The notes below the pieces were generated by a model, which saw nothing but the letters and a program-made list of their open reading frames with translations, ran no database searches and was not told the origin of the DNA. From Elusimicrobiota bacterium (GTDB lineage: Bacteria; Elusimicrobiota; Elusimicrobia; UBA1565; UBA9628), in contig JAGWUP010000011.1 of assembly GCA_028868375.1 (NCBI GenBank), positions 1 through 64,000 on the forward strand: a stretch of 64,000 nt of DNA. Direction: 5' to 3'. Position numbers and translations under genes: made by a program. Below are positions 24,372-32,933 of this stretch, in pieces. Positions within the stretch are counted from its first letter, which is position 1, and the number at the start of each line of letters is the position of its first letter.

Positions 24372-25466
24372 ATGGCCCGCAACGGCTCCAGCGTCGAAAA
24401 GCGCCTGATCGGCTTGGCCGATCTCGTGATCGCCGCCGCCCAGCGCCGACGCGATCCCGCCATTCGGATACCGGTGCGCTCCCTCTCCAACGTCCGCTTC
24501 AACGAGAAGAAGCGCTTCATCGAGATGGGGAGCAACACGCAGCAGAGGACCTTCTTCAACGTGGCGATGGCGAAGAAGTTCATGCAGACGATGCTGGTGG
24601 CCGACGCTTTGGCCGAGCTGCAGCGCGCCGAGCTGACGACCAGCCTGCGCGAGATCTACTACCGCACCAAGCACACGATCGGCGGCTCGCACGAGAACAC
24701 TTTCGACGACCAGGACGAGTCCGATCCGATCATCGAGGACCTGGAGGTCGGGCTGGCCGCCCTGCGCGAGGAGCTGCACGTGCGCGCCGAGAACGGCGGC
24801 ACGGTGATCGGGCCGCTGGTGGTCGAGGACGACGGCGACCGCGTCGACTGCGCGCGCCTGGGCAAGGGCGGCTACTCGATTCCTTCGATCGTCGAGGAGG
24901 AGTATCTCCGCATCAAGAAGTGCTCGGCCGACTTCGTGCTGCTCGTCGAGAAAGGCACGCAGTGGAATCGCCTGGCGGAGGACAAGTTCTGGAAAAAATA
25001 CAACTGCGTGCTCTTGACCGGCAACGGGCAGCCGCCGCGCGGGGTGCGGCGGCTGGCGCGGCGCCTGCACCAGGAGAAAAGGCTTCCGGTCTACGTGCTG
25101 GTCGACAACGATCCGTGGGGCTATTACATCTACTCCGTCGTCAAGCAAGGCTCGATCAACCTCGCCTTCGAGAGCCAGCGCATGGCGATCCCGGACGCCA
25201 AGTTCGTGGGGCTTTCCAGCGCCGATCCCGAGCGCTACGGCTTGCCGCGCAACGTCGGCATCAAGCTCAACGACAAGGACGTCGCCCGCGCCAAGGAGCT
25301 GCTCAACTACCCCTGGTTCCAGAAGAAGGAGTGGCAGGGCGAGATCAAGCGGATGCTGGCTTCCGGCCTCAAGTTCGAGCTCGACGCGCTGGCCAACAAG
25401 GACTTCCAGTACCTGACGAAGAAATACCTGCCGAAAAAGCTCCGGGATAAGGACTGGCTGGACTAG
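24372..25466 (+). CDS. top6A: DNA topoisomerase VI subunit A (Spo11-like)
   Basis: A 364-residue catalytic subunit. The winged-helix/CAP domain carries the active-site tyrosine in SLREIYYRTKHTIGG (about 92-106). The Toprim domain has the catalytic Glu in VLLVEKGTQWNRL (about 195-207) and the acidic DND motif in YVLVDNDPWGYYIYS (about 242-256). Length matches archaeal Top6A. It cuts both strands via 5'-phosphotyrosine links in partnership with the preceding B subunit. Codon usage looks like that of neighbours, so any transfer is not recent. Confidence 0.95.
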   Translation: MARNGSSVEKRLIGLADLVIAAAQRRRDPAIRIPVRSLSNVRFNEKKRFIEMGSNTQQRTFFNVAMAKKFMQTMLVADALAELQRAELTTSLREIYYRTKHTIGGSHENTFDDQDESDPIIEDLEVGLAALREELHVRAENGGTVIGPLVVEDDGDRVDCARLGKGGYSIPSIVEEEYLRIKKCSADFVLLVEKGTQWNRLAEDKFWKKYNCVLLTGNGQPPRGVRRLARRLHQEKRLPVYVLVDNDPWGYYIYSVVKQGSINLAFESQRMAIPDAKFVGLSSADPERYGLPRNVGIKLNDKDVARAKELLNYPWFQKKEWQGEIKRMLASGLKFELDALANKDFQYLTKKYLPKKLRDKDWLD

Positions 25467-25478
25467 TCTGCTAGGGCT

Positions 25479-25494
25479 CGGGCCTTCCGGCCCG
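25479..25494 (+). terminator. Possible terminator hairpin after topoisomerase VI
   Basis: CGGGCC-TTCC-GGCCCG stem-loop 13 nt after the top6A stop, no U-tract; weak. The rest of 25467-25593 shows nothing further. Confidence 0.3.
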
Positions 25495-25593
25495 GGGCGC
25501 CTAGGCCATCGGTCTTCCGTTCTAGCGGGGGGCAGGTCCATTGCCGACGATGACTTAGGCTTTTTGGCCCTGAGCGATTTGCGCCGTGGTTCC

Positions 25594-25599
25594 TACAAT
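25594..25599 (+). promoter_or_regulatory. -10 box of M50-family gene
   Basis: TACAAT, 8 nt before the ATG at 25608. Confidence 0.5.
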
Positions 25600-25607
25600 G
25601 TCCAAGG

Positions 25608-27455
25608 ATGAACTTTGGAATCCGTCGTCTGGCCGTATTTTGCGCGGCGGCCGTTTTATGCGCGCGCGCGGCAGCGGCGCCCCTCGGCGCCGCCCGCTTT
25701 TGGGGTGAGGCGGTCTACGAAGCGGCGCGCCGGGCGCAGCTTGAGCCTGCGGCGGGGCAAGGCCCGTCGAACGTCGCCCAGACGCTGGCGCGCTTGCGCC
25801 TGGAGCTGGAGCTGCGGCCGCAATCGAGCGACGCGCTGGCCTTCGTCGCGCGCCTTCCGGTGCAGGCCTCATCCCCGGAGCTTTGGGAGACTTTCCCGCC
25901 GCTTCGCCGCCAGCAGTTGATCGAGCGGGCGGTCGCTGGGGAGTCGGAACATCTGGAACGAGAAGCGGAGTCGTTGTTGCGGCGGACCGAGAATCGTAGC
26001 GGGAGCGGCTGGCTGCCGCTGGAAGACAGGCTTGCTCTGCACCGGCTGCTGTCGCGTTGGTTTTATCTGGCGCCGGTCACCGCCCGCGCCCTCAAGGACT
26101 TTGACGCCGGCAGGCGCGAGCAAGCGACGCTGGCGCTGGCCGAGGGTATCGCCGAGAGGCTGTCCAGGCAACGCGCCCTTGAGCGCAGGCGAATCGTCCG
26201 ATTCGAAATCGATGAAACTTTCGCGGCGGCTTCGCGTCTGGCGGCCAGCGCCAGCGAGGCCGGCCGCTCCGACATCGTAGAGGAACGGCTGGCGCCCTTC
26301 ATCGCCCGCTCCCTGGACCAAGCGGAGCTGCGCGCGCGAGAGCGCGGCGTGCCCCCGGGCGCAGTCTACCGCAAGGTGATCGCGGCCCATGTCAACCTGT
26401 TCGGGCGGCTGGCGCGGACTCCCTTGTTCCGAGCTCTGGGCGCGCGTCAGTGGAGCGAGTTCGTCGCCGCGGCTTGCCTGCACGCGGCCTCCAGGCTGGC
26501 CGAGGCCGGCCTGGAGAGCGATTTGCTGGCTGAAGCTGGCGAGCTCGACGAATTCCGGTTGGCGATCCCCCGCTGGCATCGCCTGAGCGCAAGCGGCGCG
26601 GTCAGCGTCGCGCATTGGCTTTCGCGCGGCCGCCCCCCCAGCCAGGACGACAGCGGCGTGTTGCTGTTGACGCTGTTCGGCGTTCCGGTGAGGGCCGCCG
26701 CTTCGCTGCCCTTGGGCCTGCTGACGTTTTCAGTCGCGGCGGCGATCTGCATGCCGCTATTCTCGAAACTCGCAGCCATCCATGCCGGCGGTTCGGCGGC
26801 GGCGTGGCTGGCCGCCGTCTCGCCGCGAGTCGACCCGGCGACGGCGCTGCTGCTGGCGCTGCCGGCCGCGGCGCTGCTGTATCTGTCGCTGCTCGTCCAC
26901 GAGCTGGCCCATGCGCTGACGGCCAAGGCCTTCGGCTTCAGGACCCGGGTGATCACCCTGACCGCAGTCGGGGCCTATGCCTACATCGTTCGGGGCTTTC
27001 GGCGCGCCTGCTCGGAGTTGGCGATCATGCTCGCAGGCCCCTTGGCCAGCGCTCTGCTCGGCGCGCTGTTGCTGGCCCTTGCCGGCGGCCTGCCGCCGGC
27101 TCTGGCGGCGGCTCTGGAGTTCGTCGGCTGCATCCATCTTTCCAACGCCGCGTTGAACGCCCTGCCGTTGTTTCCGTTGGACGGGGGGCGCGCCTTTCGG
27201 GCGGCGTTGACTTGGCCGTTCGGCAGCTTCCGCGCGACCTTGATCGCTCAAACGACCACGCTGGCGCTCTCATCAGCGGCGGTCGGCTATGGCCTTTGGC
27301 TGGTTTGGTCCGGGGTTTGGGTTGGAGCCGCCTGCGTGCTGCTGGGCTTGGGTTTCATCGCCGCCCAGGCCTTTCCGGCCCACCCGGGGACCGTCACGAT
27401 CGACGAGAGAGCCGCGATCGGCTGGATGCAAGCCGGCGACGCCCAAGCCGGCTGA
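25608..27455 (+). CDS. Membrane metalloprotease, M50 (site-2 protease) family, with long N-terminal domain
   Basis: A 615-residue protein. A signal peptide or first helix (about 5-25) is followed by a roughly 300-residue helical, Arg/Glu/Ala-rich region without recognisable family. From about residue 340 come several membrane helices with the zinc-binding HELAHA (about 431-436) and the second M50 signature NALPLFPLDGGRAF (about 515-528, third ligand Asp). This should be an intramembrane protease, possibly acting in regulated proteolysis. The N-terminal extension, likely outside the membrane, is unusual compared with RseP (no PDZ seen). The C-terminal codons lie in a 16-bp tandem repeat. It converges on alr. 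Confidence 0.82.
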   Translation: MNFGIRRLAVFCAAAVLCARAAAAPLGAARFWGEAVYEAARRAQLEPAAGQGPSNVAQTLARLRLELELRPQSSDALAFVARLPVQASSPELWETFPPLRRQQLIERAVAGESEHLEREAESLLRRTENRSGSGWLPLEDRLALHRLLSRWFYLAPVTARALKDFDAGRREQATLALAEGIAERLSRQRALERRRIVRFEIDETFAAASRLAASASEAGRSDIVEERLAPFIARSLDQAELRARERGVPPGAVYRKVIAAHVNLFGRLARTPLFRALGARQWSEFVAAACLHAASRLAEAGLESDLLAEAGELDEFRLAIPRWHRLSASGAVSVAHWLSRGRPPSQDDSGVLLLTLFGVPVRAAASLPLGLLTFSVAAAICMPLFSKLAAIHAGGSAAAWLAAVSPRVDPATALLLALPAAALLYLSLLVHELAHALTAKAFGFRTRVITLTAVGAYAYIVRGFRRACSELAIMLAGPLASALLGALLLALAGGLPPALAAALEFVGCIHLSNAALNALPLFPLDGGRAFRAALTWPFGSFRATLIAQTTTLALSSAAVGYGLWLVWSGVWVGAACVLLGLGFIAAQAFPAHPGTVTIDERAAIGWMQAGDAQAG

Positions 27456-27480
27456 CGCCCAAGCCGGCTGACGCCGGCTT
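27438..27480. repeat. 16-bp tandem repeat forming a hairpin
   Basis: GACGCCCAAGCCGGCT occurs twice in tandem (27438-27453, 27454-27469), then a degenerate third unit. It encodes the last residues and stop of the M50 gene and runs into the alr stop. Confidence 0.8.
27461..27480. terminator. Possible bidirectional terminator between M50 gene and alr
   Basis: Perfect 8-bp stem AAGCCGGC (27461-27468) / GCCGGCTT (27473-27480) with TGAC loop, between two convergent stops; no long U-tract on either strand. Confidence 0.45.
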
Positions 27481-28543
27481 AGAGATAGCGTCGGGGAAGA
27501 TTCGAGGAGGCCGCGGTGCGGCGGATCGGCAGCGCCACCGCCTCGCCGACGGCCGCGTCCTTGACGTCGGTGACGTCGACCAAGACGTGGGAGATGCCGA
27601 CCCGTCCGATGAACGGCGTTCTGACTCCCCGCAGCGTCCCCCAATATTGGAAGCCGGGACCGAAGCTGATCAAGCGCTCGGCAGGCTCCATCGTCAAGCC
27701 GTCGGCGTAGCCCGCCGGCAGCGTGGCGACGCGCATCGCGCGCGCGGCGACGTACTCGGAGGCGTAGCCGATCGAGCGGCCGCGCGGGACGTCGTGCAGG
27801 GCGATGATGCGCGCCTGGAACGTCCAAGGGTTCTTCAGCGAGTCCGTTTTCGCCTTGGCCGCGTTGATGCCGTAGAGGAGGTTGCCGACGCGGACCATGT
27901 CGAGCTGCCAATGCGGGAAGTCCAGCAGCACGGAGCTGTTGGCCGCGTGGGCGAGCAGGCCTGGATGGCGCCTCTTGGCCGCCGCGGCAAGCTTGGCGAA
28001 GGAGCGAAGCTTCTCCTCGGCCTCCACGGCGTTCTTGCCGGCGACGTAGTCGATGTGGGTCGAGAGCCCCTTAAACTCCAGGCGCTTGAAGCGCCGGAGG
28101 GCGTCAAGAAACGCCGCCAGCCGGCGCGGCGGCAGCCCCCAGCGCCCCAGCCCGAAATCCAAGTCGACGTGGACGCCGAGCCGCTCGCGCTTGGCCGCCC
28201 TGTCCAATGCCGCCGCTTGGTCGAGGTCGTCGATCGTCGCGGTCAGCCGCAGGCGCGCGACCTGAGCGGCGTTGGGGGGCACGATCGGCGCCAACAGCAC
28301 GATCGGGGCGGCGATGCCGGATTGGCGCAGCGCCTCCGCCTCCGCCGTCGTCAGCACGCCCAGGCAGGAGGCTCCGTTGGCGACGGCTTGCCGGGCCACC
28401 GCCGCCGCGCCGTGGCCGTAGGCGTCGGCTTTGACGACCGCCATCAGCGCCGCCCCGGGCGAGAGCCGCGAGCGGACCCAACGGAGGTTCGCGCGGATCG
28501 CCGCCAGGTCGATCTCGACCCATTTTAAGTCCGTCATCGCCAC
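27479..28543 (-). CDS. alr: Alanine racemase
   Basis: A PLP enzyme of up to 354 residues making D-alanine for peptidoglycan. The PLP lysine lies in VVKADAYGHGAAAVA (about 37-51). The barrel motifs and the C-terminal beta domain (SIGYASEYVA ... TLPAGYADGL ... GRVGISHVLVDVTD) are recognisable. Start is either GTG at 28543 or the ATG two codons in (28537). Repeat copy 3 begins only 5 nt upstream of the GTG, so the native promoter has been pushed away or replaced. Convergent with the M50 gene. Confidence 0.93.
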   Translation of the reverse strand: MAMTDLKWVEIDLAAIRANLRWVRSRLSPGAALMAVVKADAYGHGAAAVARQAVANGASCLGVLTTAEAEALRQSGIAAPIVLLAPIVPPNAAQVARLRLTATIDDLDQAAALDRAAKRERLGVHVDLDFGLGRWGLPPRRLAAFLDALRRFKRLEFKGLSTHIDYVAGKNAVEAEEKLRSFAKLAAAAKRRHPGLLAHAANSSVLLDFPHWQLDMVRVGNLLYGINAAKAKTDSLKNPWTFQARIIALHDVPRGRSIGYASEYVAARAMRVATLPAGYADGLTMEPAERLISFGPGFQYWGTLRGVRTPFIGRVGISHVLVDVTDVKDAAVGEAVALPIRRTAASSNLPRRYL

Positions 28544-28545
28544 GC

Positions 28546-28819
28546 TAAGGGCTTGTTAATCAATAAGTGACATACTTCGGAGGTCCGCCGTTGAGACGAT
28601 TTCAAGGCGCGACGAGCGAGCATGCCCGTAGGCATGTAAGCGAGGAGCAACGAAGAAATCGGCCAGCGGCGGACCTCCCCGAAGGGCTGGGACGCTTTTG
28701 GGCTGCGCCTGCGTCGCTTGTCGCTCGCATACCGCTGCGGGTATGCTCGCTTCGCGCTCCTTGGCTCGCTCCAAAATCGTCCCAGCGAAGTGTATCACTT
28801 ATTGATTAACAAGCCCTAA
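28546..28819. repeat. Three-armed structured repeat, copy 3
   Basis: Element 28549-28816 (268 bp) between TAA direct repeats at 28546-28548 and 28817-28819. Outer arms pair over about 30 bp but are unlike those of copies 1 and 2. Internal stems pair (for example GGAGGTCCGCC with GGCGGACCTCC and GCTGGGACG with CGTCCCAGC) and carry the conserved caps. It lies between the divergent alr and hemC starts. Confidence 0.88.
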
Positions 28820-28830
28820 GATACATTATC

Positions 28831-28836
28831 TACAAT
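28831..28836 (+). promoter_or_regulatory. -10 box of hemC
   Basis: TACAAT, 6 nt before the ATG at 28843 and 12 nt after the end of repeat copy 3; any -35 contact would fall inside the repeat arm. Confidence 0.5.
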
Positions 28837-28842
28837 GACGCG

Positions 28843-29751
28843 ATGAAGCTCAGGATGGGAACCCGGGGCTCGGCGCTGGCCCTGGCTCAATCCGGCCAGC
28901 TCGCCAGAAGGCTGATGGCGCTGACCCCGGGCCTGGAGGTGGAGACCGTCGTCATCAAGACCTCCGGCGACCGCTTCTCCGCCTTGCCGCCGGCCGAGGC
29001 GGCGGCGCGGGCGCAGGCGGAGGGCGGCGGGGCCAAGGGCTTGTTCGTCAAGGAGATCGAGGAAGCCCTGTCGGCGGGGCGCGTCGATTTCGCGGTGCAC
29101 TCCGGCAAGGATCTGCCGGCGCGGCTGGCCGCGGGCTTGGCGATCGCGGCCTATCCCGCGCGCGAGGAGCCGCGCGACGCCTTCGTCGGCAAGGACGGCC
29201 GTCGGCTGGCCGATCTTCCGGCCGGCTCCAGGGTGGCCAGCTCGTCCTTGCGGCGGCGCGTCCAGCTCTTGGCGGCCCGCCCCGATCTGGTCTTCGTCGA
29301 GATGCGCGGCAACGTCGACACCCGCTTGCGCAAGATGGCCGCGGGCTCCTGCGAGGGCCTGCTCCTGGCCGAGGCGGGGCTGCGGCGGCTGGGGCGCGCC
29401 GAGGTCGCGCGGGAGCTCTTGCCCGTCGATGTCATGGTCCCTTCCCCTGCCCAGGGCGCCTTGGCGGTCGAGGTCGCGCGGGACGGCGCGGCATTGCCGC
29501 TGCTCTCCAGGCTCGACGATGCCGAGACGCGGGAGGCCGTCGAGTTCGAGCGCGCCGTGCTGGGGGAGCTTGGGGGCGGCTGCTCGACGCCGCTGGGGGT
29601 CTTCGCGCGGCCGCAGGACGATTTTCTGGCCGTCGAGGCCTTCTTGTCGCGCGGCGACGGCGGGGGGGCCAAGAGACTGTCGCTGCGCGTCTCGCGCGCC
29701 CGCTGGCGGCAGGCCGCCGCCGAGCTCGCCCGCGATCTGCGCTCGTCCTGA
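28843..29751 (+). CDS. hemC: Hydroxymethylbilane synthase (porphobilinogen deaminase)
   Basis: A 302-residue enzyme joining four porphobilinogens in haem biosynthesis. RMGTRGSALALAQSGQ (about 4-19), IKTSGDR, GLFVKEIEEAL, the DFAVHSGKDLP region with its conserved Asp, SSLRRRVQL, EMRGNVDTRLRK and AVEVARD are visible. The dipyrromethane cofactor cysteine is in LGGGCSTPLGVFA (about 240-252). Length normal. No other hem gene is adjacent. The stop overlaps the mfd ATG (TGATG), making a two-gene transcription unit that starts next to repeat copy 3. Confidence 0.96.
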   Translation: MKLRMGTRGSALALAQSGQLARRLMALTPGLEVETVVIKTSGDRFSALPPAEAAARAQAEGGGAKGLFVKEIEEALSAGRVDFAVHSGKDLPARLAAGLAIAAYPAREEPRDAFVGKDGRRLADLPAGSRVASSSLRRRVQLLAARPDLVFVEMRGNVDTRLRKMAAGSCEGLLLAEAGLRRLGRAEVARELLPVDVMVPSPAQGALAVEVARDGAALPLLSRLDDAETREAVEFERAVLGELGGGCSTPLGVFARPQDDFLAVEAFLSRGDGGGAKRLSLRVSRARWRQAAAELARDLRSS

Positions 29752-32700
29752 TGCCGCGTCTGCTCGGTGCGCCCGGCTCCGGGGCCAGGGCCTATCTGGC
29801 GCGCTCCCTGTTGTCGGGTCGCTGGACGCTGCCGGGATTTCCGGCCGGAACACAGGAGTCGCTGGTCCTGCTCGCGCGCGATCAGGAGGAGGCGGAGGAC
29901 ACGGCCGACGCCTTCCAGGCCCTGGGTCCGCTTTTTGGAGGCGATCCCGCCGCCTGCGCCTTGCTGGGAGACGACGAGCCCGCGCGCCTGGCGGCCCTGG
30001 AGCAGGTCCGTTCCGGGGCGCGGCTATTGGTCTGCACTCCGGCGGCGCCGGGGGCCGCCCTGCCGCGGCCCGCGGAATTTTCAGACCAGAGCTTGATCCT
30101 GAAGCCCGGCTGCGCGTCGTCGCGCGAGCGGGTCCTCGAGGGCCTGGCCCAGGCGGGCTACCAGCGGGTCGATTACGTCGAAAGCCCCGGAGAATTCGCC
30201 GCGCGCGGGGCGGTGGTCGATTTCTACGGCCTCGAGCCGCTGCGGGCGGTGCGGCTGCTCTTCGATGAGGCCAGCCTGGTCTCGATTCGGACCTTTGAGC
30301 CGAGCAGCCAGGCCACGCTGGAGTTTCTCAGCGAGGCCAAGGCGGTGCCGGCCGGCGGCGGCCAGGCGGTCGCGACGGGGACGCTGCTCGACTGGGTCGG
30401 AGAGCAAGCGCTATGGATCGTTCCGGAAGGCCTGGAATGCGCGATCGCTCCGGCGGCGCGGACATGGCGGCTCGGCCCGGGGCCGGCCTTGCCGGGGGAT
30501 CTCGACTTCGGGGCCTTGGCGCAGCGCTCCGGCGGCGGCCATGCCGGCAGCTTCGACGAGATGGCCAGACTGGCCGCCCAGGGCGCGCGCGTCATCCTGT
30601 TCTCGCTCAACCACGGCGAGGACCAGCGAGTCCAGGAATTGCTGGAGGAGCGCGGCGGCGCCGGGACGGTCCAGTTCCTGGTCGGGCCGCTGCGCCGGGG
30701 CTTTCGCCTGCCGTGCCAAGGGCTCTCCGTCTACTCGACTTCCGAGATCTTCGAGCGGCGCTACCGCCGCGCCTCCGGCTGGAAATACTTCACGACGTCC
30801 TACAAGGGGGCGCTGCGCTGGCGCGAGCTGCGCCACGGCGACTACGTGGTGCACCAGGACTACGGCATCGCCCGCTACCGGGGCTTAAAGCCCGTGGAAT
30901 CCCCCGGGCACGGCGTGCTGGACTGCCTGCTCTTGGAGTTTCGCGGCGCGGACCGCTTGTACATCCCCATGTCGGAGTTCGGCCGCGTGCAGAAGTATTC
31001 CGGGGCGGAGGGCAGGCGCCCCAGATTGTCGTCCTTGGACACCCGCCGCTGGGAGGAGATCAAGCGGCGGGTCCGCGAGGACGTGCGCCAGCTGGCCGAG
31101 GAGCTGCTCAAGACCCAGGCCGAGCGCGCCGCGCGGCCCGGCCATGCCTTTTCGCCGCAGACGCCGATGGAGCGGGAGTTCGCCGAGGCTTTCCCCTACG
31201 AGGAGACGCCCGACCAGGCGGCCGCCATCCGCGACGTGCTGGGCGACATGATGTCCCCGCATCCGATGGACCGGCTCGTGATCGGGGACGTGGGCTTCGG
31301 CAAGACCGAGGTGGCGATGCGCGCCGCCTTCAAATGCGCGGCCGGCTACAAGCAGGCGGCGGTCCTGGTCCCCACCACCATCCTCGCCGACCAGCATTAC
31401 CGCACCTTCACCCGCCGCATGGCCGGCTACCCGGTCCGCCTGGAGCTGTTGACGCGCTTCCAGGCCGCGGCGCGGCAGCGGGAGATCCTCTCCGGCTTGC
31501 GCGAGGGCCGCGTCGACGTCGTCATCGGCACCGCCCGGCTCTTGCAGAAGGACGTTTCCTTCAAGGACCTGGGCCTGGTCGTCATCGACGAGGAGCATCG
31601 CTTCGGCGTCAAGGACAAGGAAGGCCTCAAGAGGCTGCGCGCCCGCGTCGACTTCCTGGCCCTCTCCGCCACCCCGATACCGCGCACCCTCAACCAGGCC
31701 CTCTCCGGCCTGCGCGGGATGTCCCTCATCGAGAGCCCTCCGGCGGGGCGCCAGCCCATCGTCACCAAGGTCGGCCCCTGGGACGAGGCGGCCGTGGTCG
31801 CGGCGATCTCGGAGGAGCTCTCGCGCGGCGGGCAGGCCTACTACGTCCACAACCGCGTGCGCTCGATGGAGGACACCGTGGCACGCTTGAAAAGGCTGCT
31901 GCCCCGGGCGCGCTTCGGGATGGTGCACGGCCAGATGCGGGCCCAGCAGCTGGAGGAGGCGATGTGGCGCTTCTTCAACCGGGAGTTCGACGTCCTCGTG
32001 GCCTCGACCATCATCGAGTCCGGCCTGGACATCCCCTCGGTCAACACCCTGCTGGTGGAGGACGCCCAGGACTTCGGCTTGGCGCAGCTCTACCAATTGC
32101 GCGGGCGCATCGGCCGCGAGCAGCAGCGGGCCTGCTGCTACTTGTTCTTTCCGGAAGGCCACGAGGACGCCTCCCTGCTGTCGGAGGACGCCCGCAAGAG
32201 GCTGGAGGCCTTGAAGGAATTCGGAGCCCTCGGCGCCGGCATCCGTCTGGCGCTGCGCGACTTGGAGATCCGCGGGGCCGGCGAGCTGTTGGGCGCCCGC
32301 CAGCACGGCTTGATCAACGCCGTAGGCGCCGAGTTCTATTCCCAGATGCTCGACGAGGAGGTGACTTCGCGCCAGGGCCGCGCCAAGCCGCCGGAGCGGC
32401 GGCTGCGCCTTGATCTGCCGCTTCAGGCCTTCATCCCGGAGGCCTACCTGCCCGACGAGTCGCGGCGCCTGGATTTCTACAAGAAGATCCTGCGCGCGGG
32501 GGAGAACGACGCGCAATCCATCTCGCGGGAGCTGGAGGACCTCTGCGGCCCGCTCCCGCAGCCGGCGCGCAACCTGCTGCGGCTCATCCCCCTGCGCGCG
32601 GCCGCGATCCGCTCCGGCATTTGCTCGATTTCCCAGAGCGGGCGGCTGCTGACCATACTGTTTAGCGAGGGCGCCCCGATCGAGCCCTCCGCCCCGGCTC

Positions 32701-32825
32701 GCTGGAGCCAGGCTTATAAAGGAAGGCTGCGCTTTCTCCACGGCCCGGAGGGCGACGGCGTCGAGGCCGGCCTGGACCCGGGCGAGGATGCCGTCGCCTG
32801 GCTGGAGGGCTTTCTGGCCGTCTAG
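29751..32825 (+). CDS. mfd: Transcription-repair coupling factor Mfd
   Basis: A 1024-residue SF2 translocase that removes RNA polymerase stalled at DNA lesions and recruits UvrA. The UvrB-like N-terminal module (about 1-330) is shortened relative to the usual roughly 1150 residues. The RNA-polymerase-interacting domain (about 355-430, LRHGDYVVHQDYGIARYRGL) follows. The helicase motor has Walker A GDVGFGKTE (about 513-521) and DEEHRFG (about 613), SATPIPRTL, and ESGLDIPSVNTL / QLRGRIGRE. A TRCF C-terminal domain ends the protein. Translation is coupled to hemC by TGATG. uvrB lies at 56-58 kb. Confidence 0.96.
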   Translation: MPRLLGAPGSGARAYLARSLLSGRWTLPGFPAGTQESLVLLARDQEEAEDTADAFQALGPLFGGDPAACALLGDDEPARLAALEQVRSGARLLVCTPAAPGAALPRPAEFSDQSLILKPGCASSRERVLEGLAQAGYQRVDYVESPGEFAARGAVVDFYGLEPLRAVRLLFDEASLVSIRTFEPSSQATLEFLSEAKAVPAGGGQAVATGTLLDWVGEQALWIVPEGLECAIAPAARTWRLGPGPALPGDLDFGALAQRSGGGHAGSFDEMARLAAQGARVILFSLNHGEDQRVQELLEERGGAGTVQFLVGPLRRGFRLPCQGLSVYSTSEIFERRYRRASGWKYFTTSYKGALRWRELRHGDYVVHQDYGIARYRGLKPVESPGHGVLDCLLLEFRGADRLYIPMSEFGRVQKYSGAEGRRPRLSSLDTRRWEEIKRRVREDVRQLAEELLKTQAERAARPGHAFSPQTPMEREFAEAFPYEETPDQAAAIRDVLGDMMSPHPMDRLVIGDVGFGKTEVAMRAAFKCAAGYKQAAVLVPTTILADQHYRTFTRRMAGYPVRLELLTRFQAAARQREILSGLREGRVDVVIGTARLLQKDVSFKDLGLVVIDEEHRFGVKDKEGLKRLRARVDFLALSATPIPRTLNQALSGLRGMSLIESPPAGRQPIVTKVGPWDEAAVVAAISEELSRGGQAYYVHNRVRSMEDTVARLKRLLPRARFGMVHGQMRAQQLEEAMWRFFNREFDVLVASTIIESGLDIPSVNTLLVEDAQDFGLAQLYQLRGRIGREQQRACCYLFFPEGHEDASLLSEDARKRLEALKEFGALGAGIRLALRDLEIRGAGELLGARQHGLINAVGAEFYSQMLDEEVTSRQGRAKPPERRLRLDLPLQAFIPEAYLPDESRRLDFYKKILRAGENDAQSISRELEDLCGPLPQPARNLLRLIPLRAAAIRSGICSISQSGRLLTILFSEGAPIEPSAPARWSQAYKGRLRFLHGPEGDGVEAGLDPGEDAVAWLEGFLAV

Positions 32826-32845
32826 GCCGAGCTCTTGCCGCGGAT

Positions 32846-32872
32846 GACGCCCAACCTTTGGGGCAGGGCGTC
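32846..32872 (+). terminator. Probable terminator after mfd
   Basis: 7-bp stem GACGCCC (32846-32852) / GGGCGTC (32866-32872) 20 nt after the mfd stop, extended by inner CC/GG pairs; only a weak T-rich tail. Confidence 0.5.
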
Positions 32873-32933
32873 TTAGGTCCTTTGGTCCTGGCGCGAAAGC
32901 GGGAAGGCTGGTACGCTAGGTCCTAAGGAGACC

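Noticed and set aside
28806-28836. TTAACA in the right arm of repeat copy 3 as -35 for the hemC TACAAT box
   Set aside because: The spacer would be 19 nt and the arm sequence is copy-specific; plausible but too weak to list as a promoter element.
30885-32741. 618-codon open frame opposite mfd
   Set aside because: Shadow of the mfd reading frame in high-GC DNA; no domain or start signal, whereas mfd motifs are unambiguous.
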